Assembly: GCA_950295325.1 (NCBI GenBank)
Contig: OX485807.1
Span: forward strand, 32,273,666 to 32,337,665
Origin: Polytrichum commune
Taxonomy: Eukaryota; Streptophyta; Polytrichopsida; Polytrichales; Polytrichaceae
Length of the DNA: 64,000 nt
Reading direction: 5' to 3'
Part shown: positions 13,001-23,819 of the stretch, in pieces
How positions within the stretch are numbered: position 1 is the first letter of the stretch
Layout: every line of letters begins with the position of its first letter
Translations under genes and position numbers: made by a program
Notes under the pieces: generated by a model
The model's input: only the letters and a program-made list of their open reading frames with translations
Database searches by the model: none
What the model was told of the DNA's origin: nothing

Positions 13001-16000
13001 TGACTGTGGTGACATCTGGAATGATTCTAGCTATCCTTTCAACAATATGCTGCATCATCATGTGGAGAGCATTGTATCATCTTGCTTGGAGAGCAATAGC
13101 CAAAAATTAATTGACCACTTATTTCAAGACTGCAAATTTGTGGATAAGTTATTGGCTGCCGATGGGCATCCATATGCACCAGATTTTGAACAACACCTGG
13201 AGGTTAGTCTTCGGAGCCAGTTGCAGGGCTAATCTGCTTCTCCTACTGACCTGTCTTGTGAAATGTACTGGTCATCAAATTTGCCATGAGGATTCTTGTG
13301 ATATAGTTGGCCCATTCACCCATCCAGCAGAGTACCTTTTGCACATGCTGTTCCAAGAGGCAAGGTGCAATTGAACTGGAAGCTGAACTTGATGAATTGA
13401 TGCATGAAACAGAATAATATTCTTTTGTATCCTGTGGGTGTCAGATTCTTGACAGAAGTATTATATGCAAGATATTGTTAGAATCCTGATAGTTAGGAAG
13501 TGAGTAGGTGATGGTGGCAGCCTTCTCGGTTCCTTGATTTGCAACATATTTGCAAATTTGCAAATTTTCCTCCTATAATATTAGTTCCTCCTCAGCTACA
13601 TTCAAAGACGTCATTAAACTTGTGTTTGTTTTCAAATGATTTTTTCTAATAGACATTCGGTTGAGCATGTGCAGTCAAAGCCAGCAGTCACCAAAGGGCC
13701 AACAAGGATAGGAAATATGGGGCACTTGACTCGTCTTGCGAATAGGATGATTCAGGCGTCAAACTCAAACCCAGCAATCCAAAGCCATCTTCAGGTGCAT
13801 ATCTAGTGAATCTAGTACACTTATTTCATTCCAATCTATTATGTTAACTTTTCCTGATTATTTCTACCACTATCATTGCAGGCTTGTCCTGGGTGGAGTG
13901 AATGGCAGTCCTCTGTCCTCCAACCACGCAACGATATTGAAAATGTGTATCGGTGGTCGTGCGGGTATGTGATCTCTACATATCTAGTTATACTATCTTT
14001 GGGCCTTATCTTGGCAAAGGTCTTGGAACCTCCCTTCTGAGGAAGGTGCCTGTGTGTATTTCCCAATATGCGGTTTAGATGCCTCTTCAAATTCACTTCA
14101 ATATCGTGGCATTTAGCAACCTGAGTTAAAAAAGTTGGAGAAAATTGACCAGGATCGTTTAATTTTTTGGTTTGCTCTGCAAGTAATTATTATCTTTTTC
14201 TCTGAATTCTCTTATAGAGATTGTTTGTGATTGCAGACGACCTACTGCTGTTCAGGATCGTCCTGTTGATAGTGATGAAGATGATTTCCGTGATAGAGAC
14301 TATGACATCCCTACAATGCATAGTAACTTAAATCGTGAAGTTTATCGTTATGGAGTGTTTGATAATGAAGATGCAGAAGAGGTTTGTTGTAGCCTCCCTG
14401 GGTATAGTTTGGTTAACATTTCGATCAAATTGTTGTACTCTCTAGTTGTTTACACTGATGTGATTAAAATTGCATCCTGTGCTTGTTAACCTTGGACCTT
14501 GTGTATCATTACCAAGGTGTGAAGTGGGATTGGTGAGGTACTTCCTGAAAGTTTTGTAGACTGATCCACTACATGTTGGTATGTTGGCCATTTTAATTAC
14601 AGGGACATGGGGCTATGGAAAGAGACGAGGAGGTATAACTTTTGTTCTGATTGCATCCCTAGTTTGTTTCCTTCTGTTCCGCCATTCCTCCATTCACTGT
14701 CTGTCTTAGAAAGCGCTGTGCTATGAACTCTTTGTAATACCCTGTAGAATGCTGCTATCAGTCATTATTTGGAACCTCTCATAAGAATGGCTTTGATATG
14801 ATCTGCAGGATGTCTTTTTTGATGATGAATCTGCAGAAGTAGTCATTTCATCATTGCGACTTGGTGATGACCAAGACAGGTATTTTCTATAGCATGACCT
14901 TGACTTGTATATATATATGATGTAATGGAATTTATTGGATGGATCCAAACTAATGTTCATACTAGGCAATTTGCGACCTCTTTTCATCTGATTCTTATGG
15001 TGAGCCTGCAGCTTTTGATGTGATTGCTTTAATGGATATTTTCATCTCTGATTTCTATACGAGGCACTTTTCTTGCTTGTAATATACTATTCCTTTAATC
15101 CTCACTGCTTGCTTGATGCTGGTGCGAAGTGTAATGTGATGTGATGTTATTTTTTGGTGCAGTGGACGGGAAAGCATGTTTGCTGCAAATTCAAACTGGT
15201 TTGCTTTTCAAGAGGATTATAGTAGGTCAAAGGAGGATTCTAATCCAACTTTTCTTATCTCATCACCTCCTTTGCATAATGATGATGGATTAGCTGCAAA
15301 TGTTGTCTCTCCCCCAAATAGCAGTGGGGACAGCAGCAGTGATGATGAGGTAGTCTTGGGAGAGGATGAAGATCTTATAGACACTGCGACTTCTGCTCGT
15401 GGCAATTTATCAAAAATACAGCCTCTTGCAAATGGGCCAGAAGAGGGAGCAACCTCTCATTCTTCAGAGGACAAAGAATTAAGCTCAAAGCTGGAAAAAG
15501 TTGATTTATCTGATAATTTGTCGTTGTTCCGTCAACAAGAGGAAGAAGTTGCAGGTTTGTACCTTCTCATGTCTTGAATAGTTGCTCCTTTCCGTGTACC
15601 ATTTGTAAACGACCTGCAGAATATATCCAGTGAATGTTGTCCACCTTTTGCATCAAAATGAAATGTGGAACTGGCCCATTGTAATGTTAGTGGTTCCTAT
15701 CCTGAGTATACTTTGTGGTTTTCCAGGTGAGAATATGCCAGATTGGATGTTGGGGTTGAGGGAGACAGCACCAGGTATGGAAGGAACTTCAGGGAGGGAT
15801 GCGTTTGGTGATACAAATCCATTTGATGTCCACTTTCCAGACCCAGCAGAACCAGCTGGAGAGGCACCTGCATTGCCTGGAGATGAGTCAAATACTGATG
15901 CGGTCTTATCCCCACCTACTGTTCTTCCTGCTGAGTTTGTTCGGGAGTTGGTTCCTGCTGAGGGGCACATGATCAATCCAATGACAGGTGAACCTAAAGA

Positions 16001-16558
16001 CCCCTGTTGTGCCCCCAGAGTGCTTCCTTATCTTGACCTACTTAGCTTGACCTACTACCATTACATTCACCTACTGATTGTCGTGCTGAGTTTGTTCGGG
16101 AGTTGGTTCCTGCTGAGGGGCACATGATCAATCCAATGAGCAGGTGAATGCAAAGACCTCTGTTGTGCCCTCAGAGTTCTCCCTCAGAATGTATACCGTG
16201 GTTCTTTGCTTTTGCTGCTTGGCCAGGTTTTGTCATTTTGAGGTCAGCACATTTATCTGCTTCATTTTTGCACAAGCTCGTAGAGTGATCAGTACTTGCA
16301 CTCGTTGGAATTCCAGGCGAGGAGATTGCAGGTGTAGAACCCGATGGGACCATCAAAGCTATGGAGAAAATGCTGAAGGAAGGGGTGGTAGGAGAGGCCG
16401 TGCCCATGTTCACCAATGAGCATGAACATGAGCATGAACATGAAAATGATGCTGATGTTCATGCAAAGGAAATTCCTAGTGGGGATTCAGATTTCAACGA
16501 CCGCAATTACTGGCGCAGTGATTACTCGCAGTCTGTTGATGAAGAGGAGCATTTATAA
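7079..16558 (+). CDS. SIT4 phosphatase-associated (SAPS domain) protein, 21 coding exons
   Basis: Likely a regulatory subunit of PP6-type (Sit4-like) protein phosphatase; in Arabidopsis such proteins partner FyPP1/FyPP3 and affect PIN auxin-carrier phosphorylation (family knowledge). I read coding exons 7079-7117, 9237-9340, 9838-9924, 10085-10160, 10461-10535, 10814-10867, 11084-11143, 11287-11403, 11746-11840, 12052-12257, 12450-12547, 12702-12805, 13031-13202, 13675-13794, 13882-13964, 14237-14381, 14603-14632, 14809-14879, 15163-15554, 15727-15987 and 16317-16558. All have GT-AG borders and join in phase to 876 codons plus TAA. The start gives MFWRVAGLSTTSP, the usual plant SAPS N-terminus. 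Conserved blocks include LLDEDEIIQECKALN, FPFIACEVFTCEID, HQEILKKLVDLIGITSIMEV, SLSVCISLLDPKR, RIGNMGHLTRLANRM and YFDDESAEVV-like VFFDDESAEVV. The tail is acidic with an EHEHEHEH run. Exon borders are inferred without transcripts. Confidence 0.93.
7118..9236 (+). other. Long first intron of the SAPS gene
   Basis: This 2.1 kb intron follows codon 13 and has a GTAAGT donor and a GCAG acceptor. It is much longer than the other introns in the gene and contains an internal tandem duplication, listed separately. No exon-like frame was identified inside it. Confidence 0.8.
7268..8155. repeat. Tandem duplication inside SAPS intron 1
   Basis: Two units of about 420-460 bp lie head to tail, offset by about 459 bases. 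Landmarks present in both, in order, are TGGAAT then GCGTAAGTTC (7281 and 7740), CTGTGACCCCTGCCC, GGAAACTATT, CATGTCATGAAGA, TTTTTGACCTTCTT, TGGTACCA-like ACCAA then GGTT, and GGTTTCTGCG (about 7680 and 8137). The units are diverged by substitutions and small indels, so the duplication is not recent. Confidence 0.75.
15913..16176. repeat. Direct repeat copying the end of SAPS exon 20 and its splice donor
   Basis: Bases 15913-16020 are repeated at 16068-16176, an offset of 155, with few differences. The first copy contains the exon 20 end at 15987 and its GTGAAC donor. The second lies wholly inside intron 20 and keeps a donor-like CAGGTGAATG. Reading from the first donor to the second in phase meets a TGA at 16125-16127, so use of the second donor would truncate the protein. 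Confidence 0.85.
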
Positions 16559-17030
16559 GGTCTCTTGGTCCTATTTTAGTTTGGTTTGTATATCTTCGAT
16601 GGGTTTGTCTGACCTGTCTGAATGTATTAGAAAAAAGGCTTTGTGAAGCCTGTGGCCTGTAGCTCAATTGTCTGTCCCACTTGTGTGTCTCATTACCCCT
16701 TCATATAAATACCCATTTGCTAGCATCTTGGTGGCCTATTGAGTACAACTACAAACCAAGTGACTTCTTCCTGACTTCCCCCAGCGTCACCAAGTCTATT
16801 ACTACTCACGGCTCTGGATTATTCTGAAATTCTTGAAGGGGCAGGTAATCATTAAAAAGAATGCCTGACCACACTGTGGAATTGTTTACAGAGACTGTTC
16901 TGTAATGGTGTACATAAGTGGTTTACCAATCAATACTCTCACCGCAGTGTAACTGCTGGGATTGTGTATCTGTTCTTCCTAGGATTGTAACTTTGTGCTC
17001 AAAGAGTGTATCACATTAGTAGTCACTTTT
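16559..17030 (+). other. 3' flank and probable 3' UTR of the SAPS gene
   Basis: The stretch follows the TAA and has no open frame of interest. AT-rich signals such as ATATAAAT near 16705 and ATTAAAAAGA near 16850 could serve as loose plant polyadenylation signals, but I cannot choose between them. Nothing else was seen. Confidence 0.5.
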
Positions 17031-17560
17031 CTATTTAGTTTGAAAGAGGATTTGAGTGGGGACATAGTTGTATAGGTAGTTCATTGACTGGGCCTCCCTC
17101 TTGATCTCCACTGTCCTTGTTTGAATCACTGTCTCATATACTTCTACAAACAAGGTCATTAGCAATGCCTTGCACTTGTCTTCATAGTCTTGAATTTCTA
17201 TCTGCCTATCACCTGGAGTAATCAAGTGATTCTCGTCAAAGTTTTTCTTCCCACCCAGTACAATGCATTGCCTCTCATGATATGAGGCAATGGATGTGAG
17301 ATATAGGCCGTCATGAAATGTATGGCACTTTCCATAAATTGCCAATGTTGACCAACCTGAGAAGTGTTTGCAACATCAACTTGTGCATTTGCAGGAATGT
17401 TGTCAGCATTCAAATAAGATCTGATCATTGTATGCCAAATAAAAAGAAAGACCTTATTATTTCATGTAAATCTCTTGCCCTGAGGATACTCTGCTTGACC
17501 ACTCCATCCTGGGAGGCTCTCTTGGCATCAGCTTGCTGGTGTTCGTAATAGAAACACTAA
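17031..17560 (-). pseudogene. Unrecognised coding-like fragment, interrupted
   Basis: On the minus strand a 104-codon frame (17031-17345) contains a coherent-looking stretch, TPGDRQIEIQDYEDKCKALL, ending at TAG. Upstream in another frame, at about 17440-17550, is RASQDGVVKQSILRARDLHE, followed by a stop. A third frame is open in between (17222-17428). The amino-acid composition looks protein-like, and the frame changes suggest either a decayed gene or exons joined by introns I cannot place. I do not recognise the family. Confidence 0.35.
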
Positions 17561-17642
17561 ATGTGGAGAACTAGATAGAACCAATGTGACAATCTATAAT
17601 ATGCCATCTGTCAACTAGTATGGTATAGCTCGTGAGCATAAG

Positions 17643-17996
17643 CTACACTAAATATGATGTTTAGTGTCACCAGTTCTAATTGTCTTGCTCAAAACTAATT
17701 GTAAGCCGTGGTATAGTGTCACTAACATGAAATGTTAAACCAACATTATCTGTCATTCCCTGTAAAATGTTTTTTTGGGATTATAGATTTACAGTGTTGC
17801 AATTACTGTCACTTACCAAGTGGTTTTCATCCAAATTTCAGTCATCCATGACAATATTTCATCACAAGTTAGTGACAAGAGAAGATAAGATTTTGGCCAA
17901 TGGATGAACTCATCCATGACAACATTTGTTCACTTCTTCACAAGATGTGTCATCCGAAAAGTAACCATAGTGACACTCAATTTCATTTCTAGTGTA
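17643..17996. mobile_element. CACTAAAT-type MITE, copy 2
   Basis: About 354 bp. The left end is CTACACTAAATATGATG with TTTAGTGTCACC following, and the right end is TTCTAGTGTA. It shares with copy 1 the CACTTACCAAGTGGTTTT and CATCCATGACAA landmarks in the same order. No ORF is present. A TA dinucleotide borders the CACTAAAT terminus on each side, as in the other copies. Confidence 0.65.
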
Positions 17997-18155
17997 ACAC
18001 TGTAGTTGTATTTTTGGATTTAAAAAAAAATACAAATAAATCTATATGGAAAAATAGATTGTCCCTTTAGATCCGGAATTGCATAATCTATAAACAGAAT
18101 AAAATTGTTGTAGTATTAGTCTTAGACAAATGAAGAACAGTCTGATGACTTAGCC

Positions 18156-18425
18156 AGTACAATGTATGAGTGCTGCCGGGTGTCCCGAGGGTACTAGAAG
18201 AGTACACTGTGTGAGCGATCCGGTTATCCCGAGGGTACTAGAAGAGTACACTGTGTGAGCGCTCCGGGTATCCCGAGGGTACTAGAAGAGTACACTGTGT
18301 GAGGGGTGCCGGGTATCTAGATGGTACTAGAAGAGTACAATGTGTGAGTGTTGTCGGGTATCCCAAGGGTACTATAAGAGTTAAGTGAGTTTAGGAGAAC
18401 TTAACCCCGGTTATCCCGAGGGTAT
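18156..18425. repeat. Minisatellite, 44-45 bp unit, about five copies
   Basis: Units begin at 18176, 18220, 18264, 18309 and 18354, giving lengths of 44, 44, 45 and 45. Each has a CCGGGTATCCCGAGGG head and a GTACTAGAAGAGTACA core, itself a GTAC-flanked imperfect palindrome. A partial unit precedes the array, and a degraded one (CCGGTTATCCCGAGGGTAT) follows near 18405. The first three units are almost identical. There are no unique spacers between units. Confidence 0.9.
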
Positions 18426-18429
18426 CGGC

Positions 18430-20990
18430 CATGGTAACCGCCGGTTAAGTATGGCCAGTCCTAAGGTGCTATCAGATGGTGCCATGTGTCAATATACATA
18501 ATTTTATATAATACCTCCTCTACCACATACGCGTATCTCAAGAGGATTGTACCTACATACTGTCCAAAAAAATACCATCTGAATTCCTCTTATAACAACA
18601 ATGAATCTCCTATGAATGACGAAGTGGTTAAGGTACTATGGTATATGAGAGTGGGTCTTGAGCAACACTAATGTCATGGGTTAGTTTTGCTTATCTCCTC
18701 CCCTCCTCTTCTGTCTCTACTTCTACTTCAAAATATAGAGTTCCCAAGTGTCCCCTTGTGTCATTTTCACATTCGGGCCCCTTTTGTATTTTTAGCATTA
18801 AATACATTTATTATTGGTGCTTTACATGTTGCACTCCCACTTTTAAGAAGATGCCAACATTTAAAAAGGTATGTAATCTCAACAATATCGAAATCTCGCC
18901 AATGATTTAGAAATAGAAGCATCTTTACATGGCTTGGCATTCATGGTGTCTGTGTAAACTCATCCATTGTGGTTGAAGGGGCTTCAATATAAAATGTCCC
19001 TTACAAGATTGAGGGTCAATTCATTTCAATTACACTCCTCCAGACTAATTTGGGGATGTTGATTCTATTTTCGTAGTCAATTTGTTTTAAAATAAACATT
19101 TATAGGGTATAATATGACTCCTTGCGTTGTCATCTTTGCAATGGACGAGTTTATGTAGACACCACAAATCCCTAGTTTCCTTATCCTGGACCCTTGGAAA
19201 TGGTCAATTGAAGGATGCATGAGATCGAAATGCTTGGGAATAAGAAGGTAGGGTTTGCAAAACAATTTAGAAATGGAAACAAAATGATGACATCGCTAGT
19301 AATCTCTAGCCCACCTTTTCCTTCATGAATGATAATTATGTATACATTTCCCCAACTTCTACCTGTAAAATAGGTTTCTATAGATTGGAAAACTAAAGCT
19401 TAACCTTTACGCATGCAAATGGCCTAGACTGAACCTCTCCAAGCACAAAAGCATGTATTTGAGCTACATATGCTCATTCTTCGCTAATTATGTCAAAAGT
19501 GACCCTACATAAAATCAACTTTCTTTTCAAAGTACATGTTGAATCGGCTGAACATCTTCGTGTCACTAAAGATTGAAGCTTAAATACGAAACTCGTGTGC
19601 CCTTGAATGCAAATAAATACAACTTATTTTGATCATCGATGACAAGTATAAATATATTTATATTTTCTCCTTGACACAAGACAATACGTACAAGAAAGAT
19701 TCAAACCCATAATCATATGTAAAATACGATTCGTGAACTTGGTGAGGCATGTAAAAATCATGTTATATGGCCGTATATTAAGACCCCACATCCTTTAAGG
19801 GTTAAGCTGTGAAACTATTTACAAAATGCACTACGTTCTCAAAGAAGGTGGTACTATGGTAACATCCTTGTTTCAAAAATTACGATTCTCAATGGAAATC
19901 GCACCCCTTTGGAAATGGTCAGTCAAAGGATGTCCAAGATGAGCTCTTCACGTGGTAGAATGTGAGACCTTTTCTAAACCCACATCATCACATGGCCACT
20001 CATCAATATCAATTTATAGGAGGACCAAGTAAAATTGAGAAACTTTAAGATGGCCCCATAAATCACGGATCATGGAATGGACGAAGTCTTGATATACATT
20101 TTAGTAGTACATAGTACATATAAAGGGCCCATAACAAAGATGAAAAATGTACATATATACATGTATGAGAAAGTGCGTAAATTATGCACACTTCTTTTTA
20201 GGCCCTTTAAGCCTACCTCTATGAAAGATCATGTCAATGGGGATCCATGGGAACTAAGGTATATACCCCTATTGTAGGCACTTCCAACTCCGCAAAGATT
20301 TATGGCCGTTGGATCAGCTCGGAAATTGTCTCATTTTAATATTTGTGATTTGTGAATCACAAAGGTCGTAATTTCAAGGTTCAAAGCTGAAGTAGAGATG
20401 CAAAGATATAAGAGGTTTGAATAAGGATTGTGTACTCTTCAAACGATTACGTAAGCCCTTCCAATTATGTTCATTATGGTGTTTATATTTTCAGCACATA
20501 GCCCAATCTCATCGTAACATGTGTCTTTGTTGTTTTATTCTTGACTACAACACTTGTTGTATATCTCTAACATCAAATAGAGGCGTGTCCACATAAGGCC
20601 ACAAACATTATATTAATCATGCATGACAAATAGATGCCGCACCGGTAAACCCCGGGTGTATAGGCGGATCCAATGACACCAACCAACACACAATCGGCTA
20701 GGAAAAATAAAAATAAAAATAAAAGGAGGATTTTAGGAGTCCTACATTTTTTATGTAAATTCTAGTTGATTAAGTGGTGTGTAATGCATCGTTCTTATTG
20801 ACAGAGGAAGATTGCCTCAGACTATGATGGTAGTGTGACTACAACATCCAATGTTGTGCAACCCAATGTTTGGACAATGTCTCTTATGGAGAATGAATTG
20901 AATAAAATGAAATTCCTAAACGCACGTCATGTGATATTATATTGTATGTCAAGCCAAGTCTTTGCAAATAAATAAATAAATAAGTAAATA
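18430..20990. other. Intergenic AT-rich DNA, no gene seen
   Basis: Only short frames are present and none is recognisable. A CCTTTGGAAATGGTCA-like string occurs near 19905 and a variant near 19190, suggesting an old small repeat. An AAAAATAAAAATAAAA run lies near 20705. Nothing else was found. Confidence 0.6.
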
Positions 20991-20997
20991 ACCAACA

Positions 20998-21245
20998 TCG
21001 GGCAATCTGATGTGAATTTGAGCCCGTTGGCCTTACCTTGCTCAAGTATCCTCTTGGTGCAGGGTGGGGTTTACTGCCTACCTTGCGGTGGGTGGACTCT
21101 TGGATTCCTACCCACCTAACTAGTTTTTTTCATCAAGTAGAGAGAAGATTTCATAGCGAGAATCGAACCGCCAACCACTCCATCCAGAAATGGGTACCTC
21201 TTTACTATCACCCAATAGTTTAGGGTCATCTCAGACCAAGGTCTT
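20998..21245 (-). mobile_element. tRNA-like SINE, copy 1 (minus orientation)
   Basis: Read on the minus strand it contains a good polymerase III B box, GGTTCGATTCT (21159-21169), preceded by GGTTGGC and a tRNA-like GGGTGATAGTAAAGAGGTA string, then a body shared with 22810-23045. An (AAAT)n run on the plus strand near 20970-20995 abuts the element where a 3' tail would lie. There is no acceptor-stem pairing, so it is not a tRNA gene. Assignment as a SINE is inferred from the B box, the size of about 240 bp and the second copy. Confidence 0.55.
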
Positions 21246-21249
21246 TGCA

Positions 21250-22810
21250 TTTAATCGATTATGGTGAAGTTAACATCCGCTTGGTTTTCTAACCCCTAAC
21301 TTCTCAAGCAACCACTTTTGGGTGGATGGATGATTTTTATCCTCCATTCACCCCACCTAACTCAATTCCTGCTGTGAAATCTTCTCAATCATTGGGAATC
21401 CAGTGGGAAATCGAAAACATGACCATCTGCAATCGGAAATACCCTAAACATCAAGCCAACACGGCGAACTACCTAGGGACGACTTCACATGTGCAATTTG
21501 GAGATATTTAGAATATGTAAACATTTATTCAAAGATGTTGTGATGAAATGAAGGGGCTTCACACCCGATTATTGGACTGGGACAATTGCCCTAGCAATTT
21601 GAGTATTATAAAAAGATCCACTCTCTTCTCAAGAGGGAATTGATAGCTCTATATAGGTAAACTTGTGAGTTTTTTGTCCCCCCCCCCCCCCCCGGCCCCC
21701 TTACTACTATGTTTTTCATATATAAATATATATGAGAGGGCCAGTGATGCCTCTTTCAACAATGTGTACTACGTCCATAGTCAAGTCAACCAAGAGTTTT
21801 CTTGTTAACACATTTTACACATGTCCATTGTCCCTCTTTAATGACCCTCTAGCTCACGTCTATGGTCGGGCGATGAAAAAACCATTTTCATATTGTTTCA
21901 ACTAAATAAGTACTAATTTCCTATTTCCTCACTATTTCGGAGTTCGAACTACAATTCTAAACGTCGGTTCCATCAAAATTCAAAAATGGAATTATTCTAT
22001 CCAAAAACTTGGATGACACTTATGTTCTAGAATCGCCATAAGAATATAAACATGTTGAGTTGGAAAGGTCCACCTTCTTGAGTTTCTATATGTTGCGATG
22101 AGCCCCCACAACTACCATCTAATGCTAAACTAAAATATGCTTACCATCACAGTGTTTGCCATGAATCATCCAAGAATAATCCAAGAATGGTGCCATGTAC
22201 AAGAATACCATATTATTAGGATGCTAGAAATATCCCATTGTCAAAACATCCATCTTAATTTGCATGTGAACCTATTGATCCAACATTGGTAATAATGTAC
22301 ACTCTAATCTCCGTAATATCAACCTCCTTAATGTCACTTCTTCTCTTGTATCCCAAAACCATAGAGTATGGATGTACTCAGTCTAAATTCACTCCTTGTT
22401 GTCACGTTTTCCTCCCACATAACATGGGTTCTAACATTACAATAAACCAACAGAGAATTCAAACCACACGTCCACACACATCACATTGTCATCATTGTAA
22501 TTATTGTCATTATTGCAATGTTGATTTTGTGTTATTCCATAATGTTACATGCTACACTAATCCTCTTTTATCACACATCCATGTTAACATAACATAGCCC
22601 ATTAATATCACGTACACTGTGGTTGCCACAAGCATGATGTTATGAAGTTTACAATGTATATGTTTGTGTAGGTAGTTGCTAAATGTTTTGTCACATAGAA
22701 GGATTGTGCACTACTCTATATTTTGTGAGGCTATTGGTGCATTTGACATGCCCGACCCTTGAACATTTCTGGGTTTTTGGATTTGTGGATGTTTAGCATG
22801 TGACGGTATA
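21250..22810. other. Segment between the inverted SINE-like pair
   Basis: No gene was recognised. A run of about 16 C residues lies at about 21678-21693. A degraded third relative of the SINE body may lie at about 21330-21450 (shared CCCACCTAACT and AAATCGAA strings). The remainder is AT-rich, with a CA/CAT-rich patch near 22470-22520. Confidence 0.5.
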
Positions 22811-23045
22811 GTGTAACTCCACGTCAGGTCCAAGATGACCCTAAACTACTGGATGACAATGAAGAGGTACCCAAATTTGAACGAAGGGGTTGGCGGTTCG
22901 ATTCCCGACTGCAAAATCTTCTCTCTACTTGATACAAAAACTAAGAGCCCACCCACCGCAAGGTAGGCATTAAACCACACCCTACATCAACAAGATCCTT
23001 AAGCAAGGTAGGGCCAACGGACTCAAATTCACATCAGATTGCCAA
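22810..23045 (+). mobile_element. tRNA-like SINE, copy 2 (plus orientation)
   Basis: It carries a B box GGTTCGATTCC at 22895-22905 preceded by GGTTGGC, then CTTCTCTCTACTTGAT, CCCACCCACCGCAAGGTAGG and GGCCAACGG. All are matched in reverse orientation at 20998-21245. A recognisable A box is weak: the GGATGACAATGAAGAGGTA region is the best candidate. The two copies form an inverted pair about 1.6 kb apart. Confidence 0.55.
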
Positions 23046-23410
23046 ACGTTATATATTATTAACTCCACATCTTTTTTTTCATGGAGCTTGGTTTTGCTAC
23101 ATTGCACCTTGGGCATGTTAACCTTGAGTAAGCATTGGTGAGGTTTTCTTGGGTATTTGACATGCCGGGTGCATGTGTCGCTTCCAAATTTGGAACCACC
23201 ACCAAAATCGTTATCATCTTTGTTGGAATCCTCGTTGCCTTCATCTTCACATTCTTCACAACTCTTTTTGAAGCTCTTAAAAGTGCTATTCATCTCGTAA
23301 TTTTTGGATCATCCATACAAATAACCATGCATTCATGGTCTCATTAGATTCCAAGTTGTTCAATCACTCTACTTTCTACCTAATAATTAACCAAAGGTGT
23401 CCAAACAACC

Positions 23411-23816
23411 ACACTACATATTGTATTTACTGTCACCAATTATGTTTGTCTTGCTCAATACTATTTGTAAACCGCATGTGTAGTGTCACCAACACTAATT
23501 GGCAAATATAACATTACTTGTCATTCCTTGCCTCTTTTTTTCTTCCTCTTTTTCCACATTATAAATTTACAATGTTGCAATTTCTGTCACTTACTAAGTG
23601 ATTTTCACCCAAATTTCAATCATCCATGACAATGTTTCATGACAAAATTGTTAGGATACAGAATGTACCAAACTTTATTTCAATAATTGGCGTGGATTCA
23701 TCGAAATTCCAATCATCCATGAGAGTACTTGTAAACTTATTAAGAAAAAGTGTCATTAGAAAGTTACCACAGTGACATAAAATACCATATGGCACTAAAT
23801 ACAATGTTTAGTGTAG
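23411..23816. mobile_element. CACTAAAT-type MITE, copy 3
   Basis: About 406 bp. The left end is a degraded CACTACATATTGTATTTA and the right end is CACTAAATACAATGTTTAGTG followed by TA. Compared with copies 1 and 2 it carries an extra internal segment (around TTGTTAGGATACAGAATGT) also present in copy 4, so copies 3 and 4 form a subfamily. No ORF was seen. Confidence 0.6.
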
Positions 23817-23819
23817 CAA

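Noticed and set aside
18156-18425. The 44-45 bp array as a CRISPR array
   Set aside because: The whole unit repeats with no unique spacers, and the genome is a plant nuclear genome.
21678-21693. Long C runs here and near 2061, 46279, 51942 and 55739 as functional elements
   Set aside because: Homopolymer C runs are often assembly or sequencing artefacts or neutral microsatellites. No structure surrounds them.
22895-22905. GGTTCGATTCC as part of a functional tRNA gene
   Set aside because: No acceptor stem, no plausible anticodon arm and no seven-pair closure. A SINE origin fits better, given the second copy.
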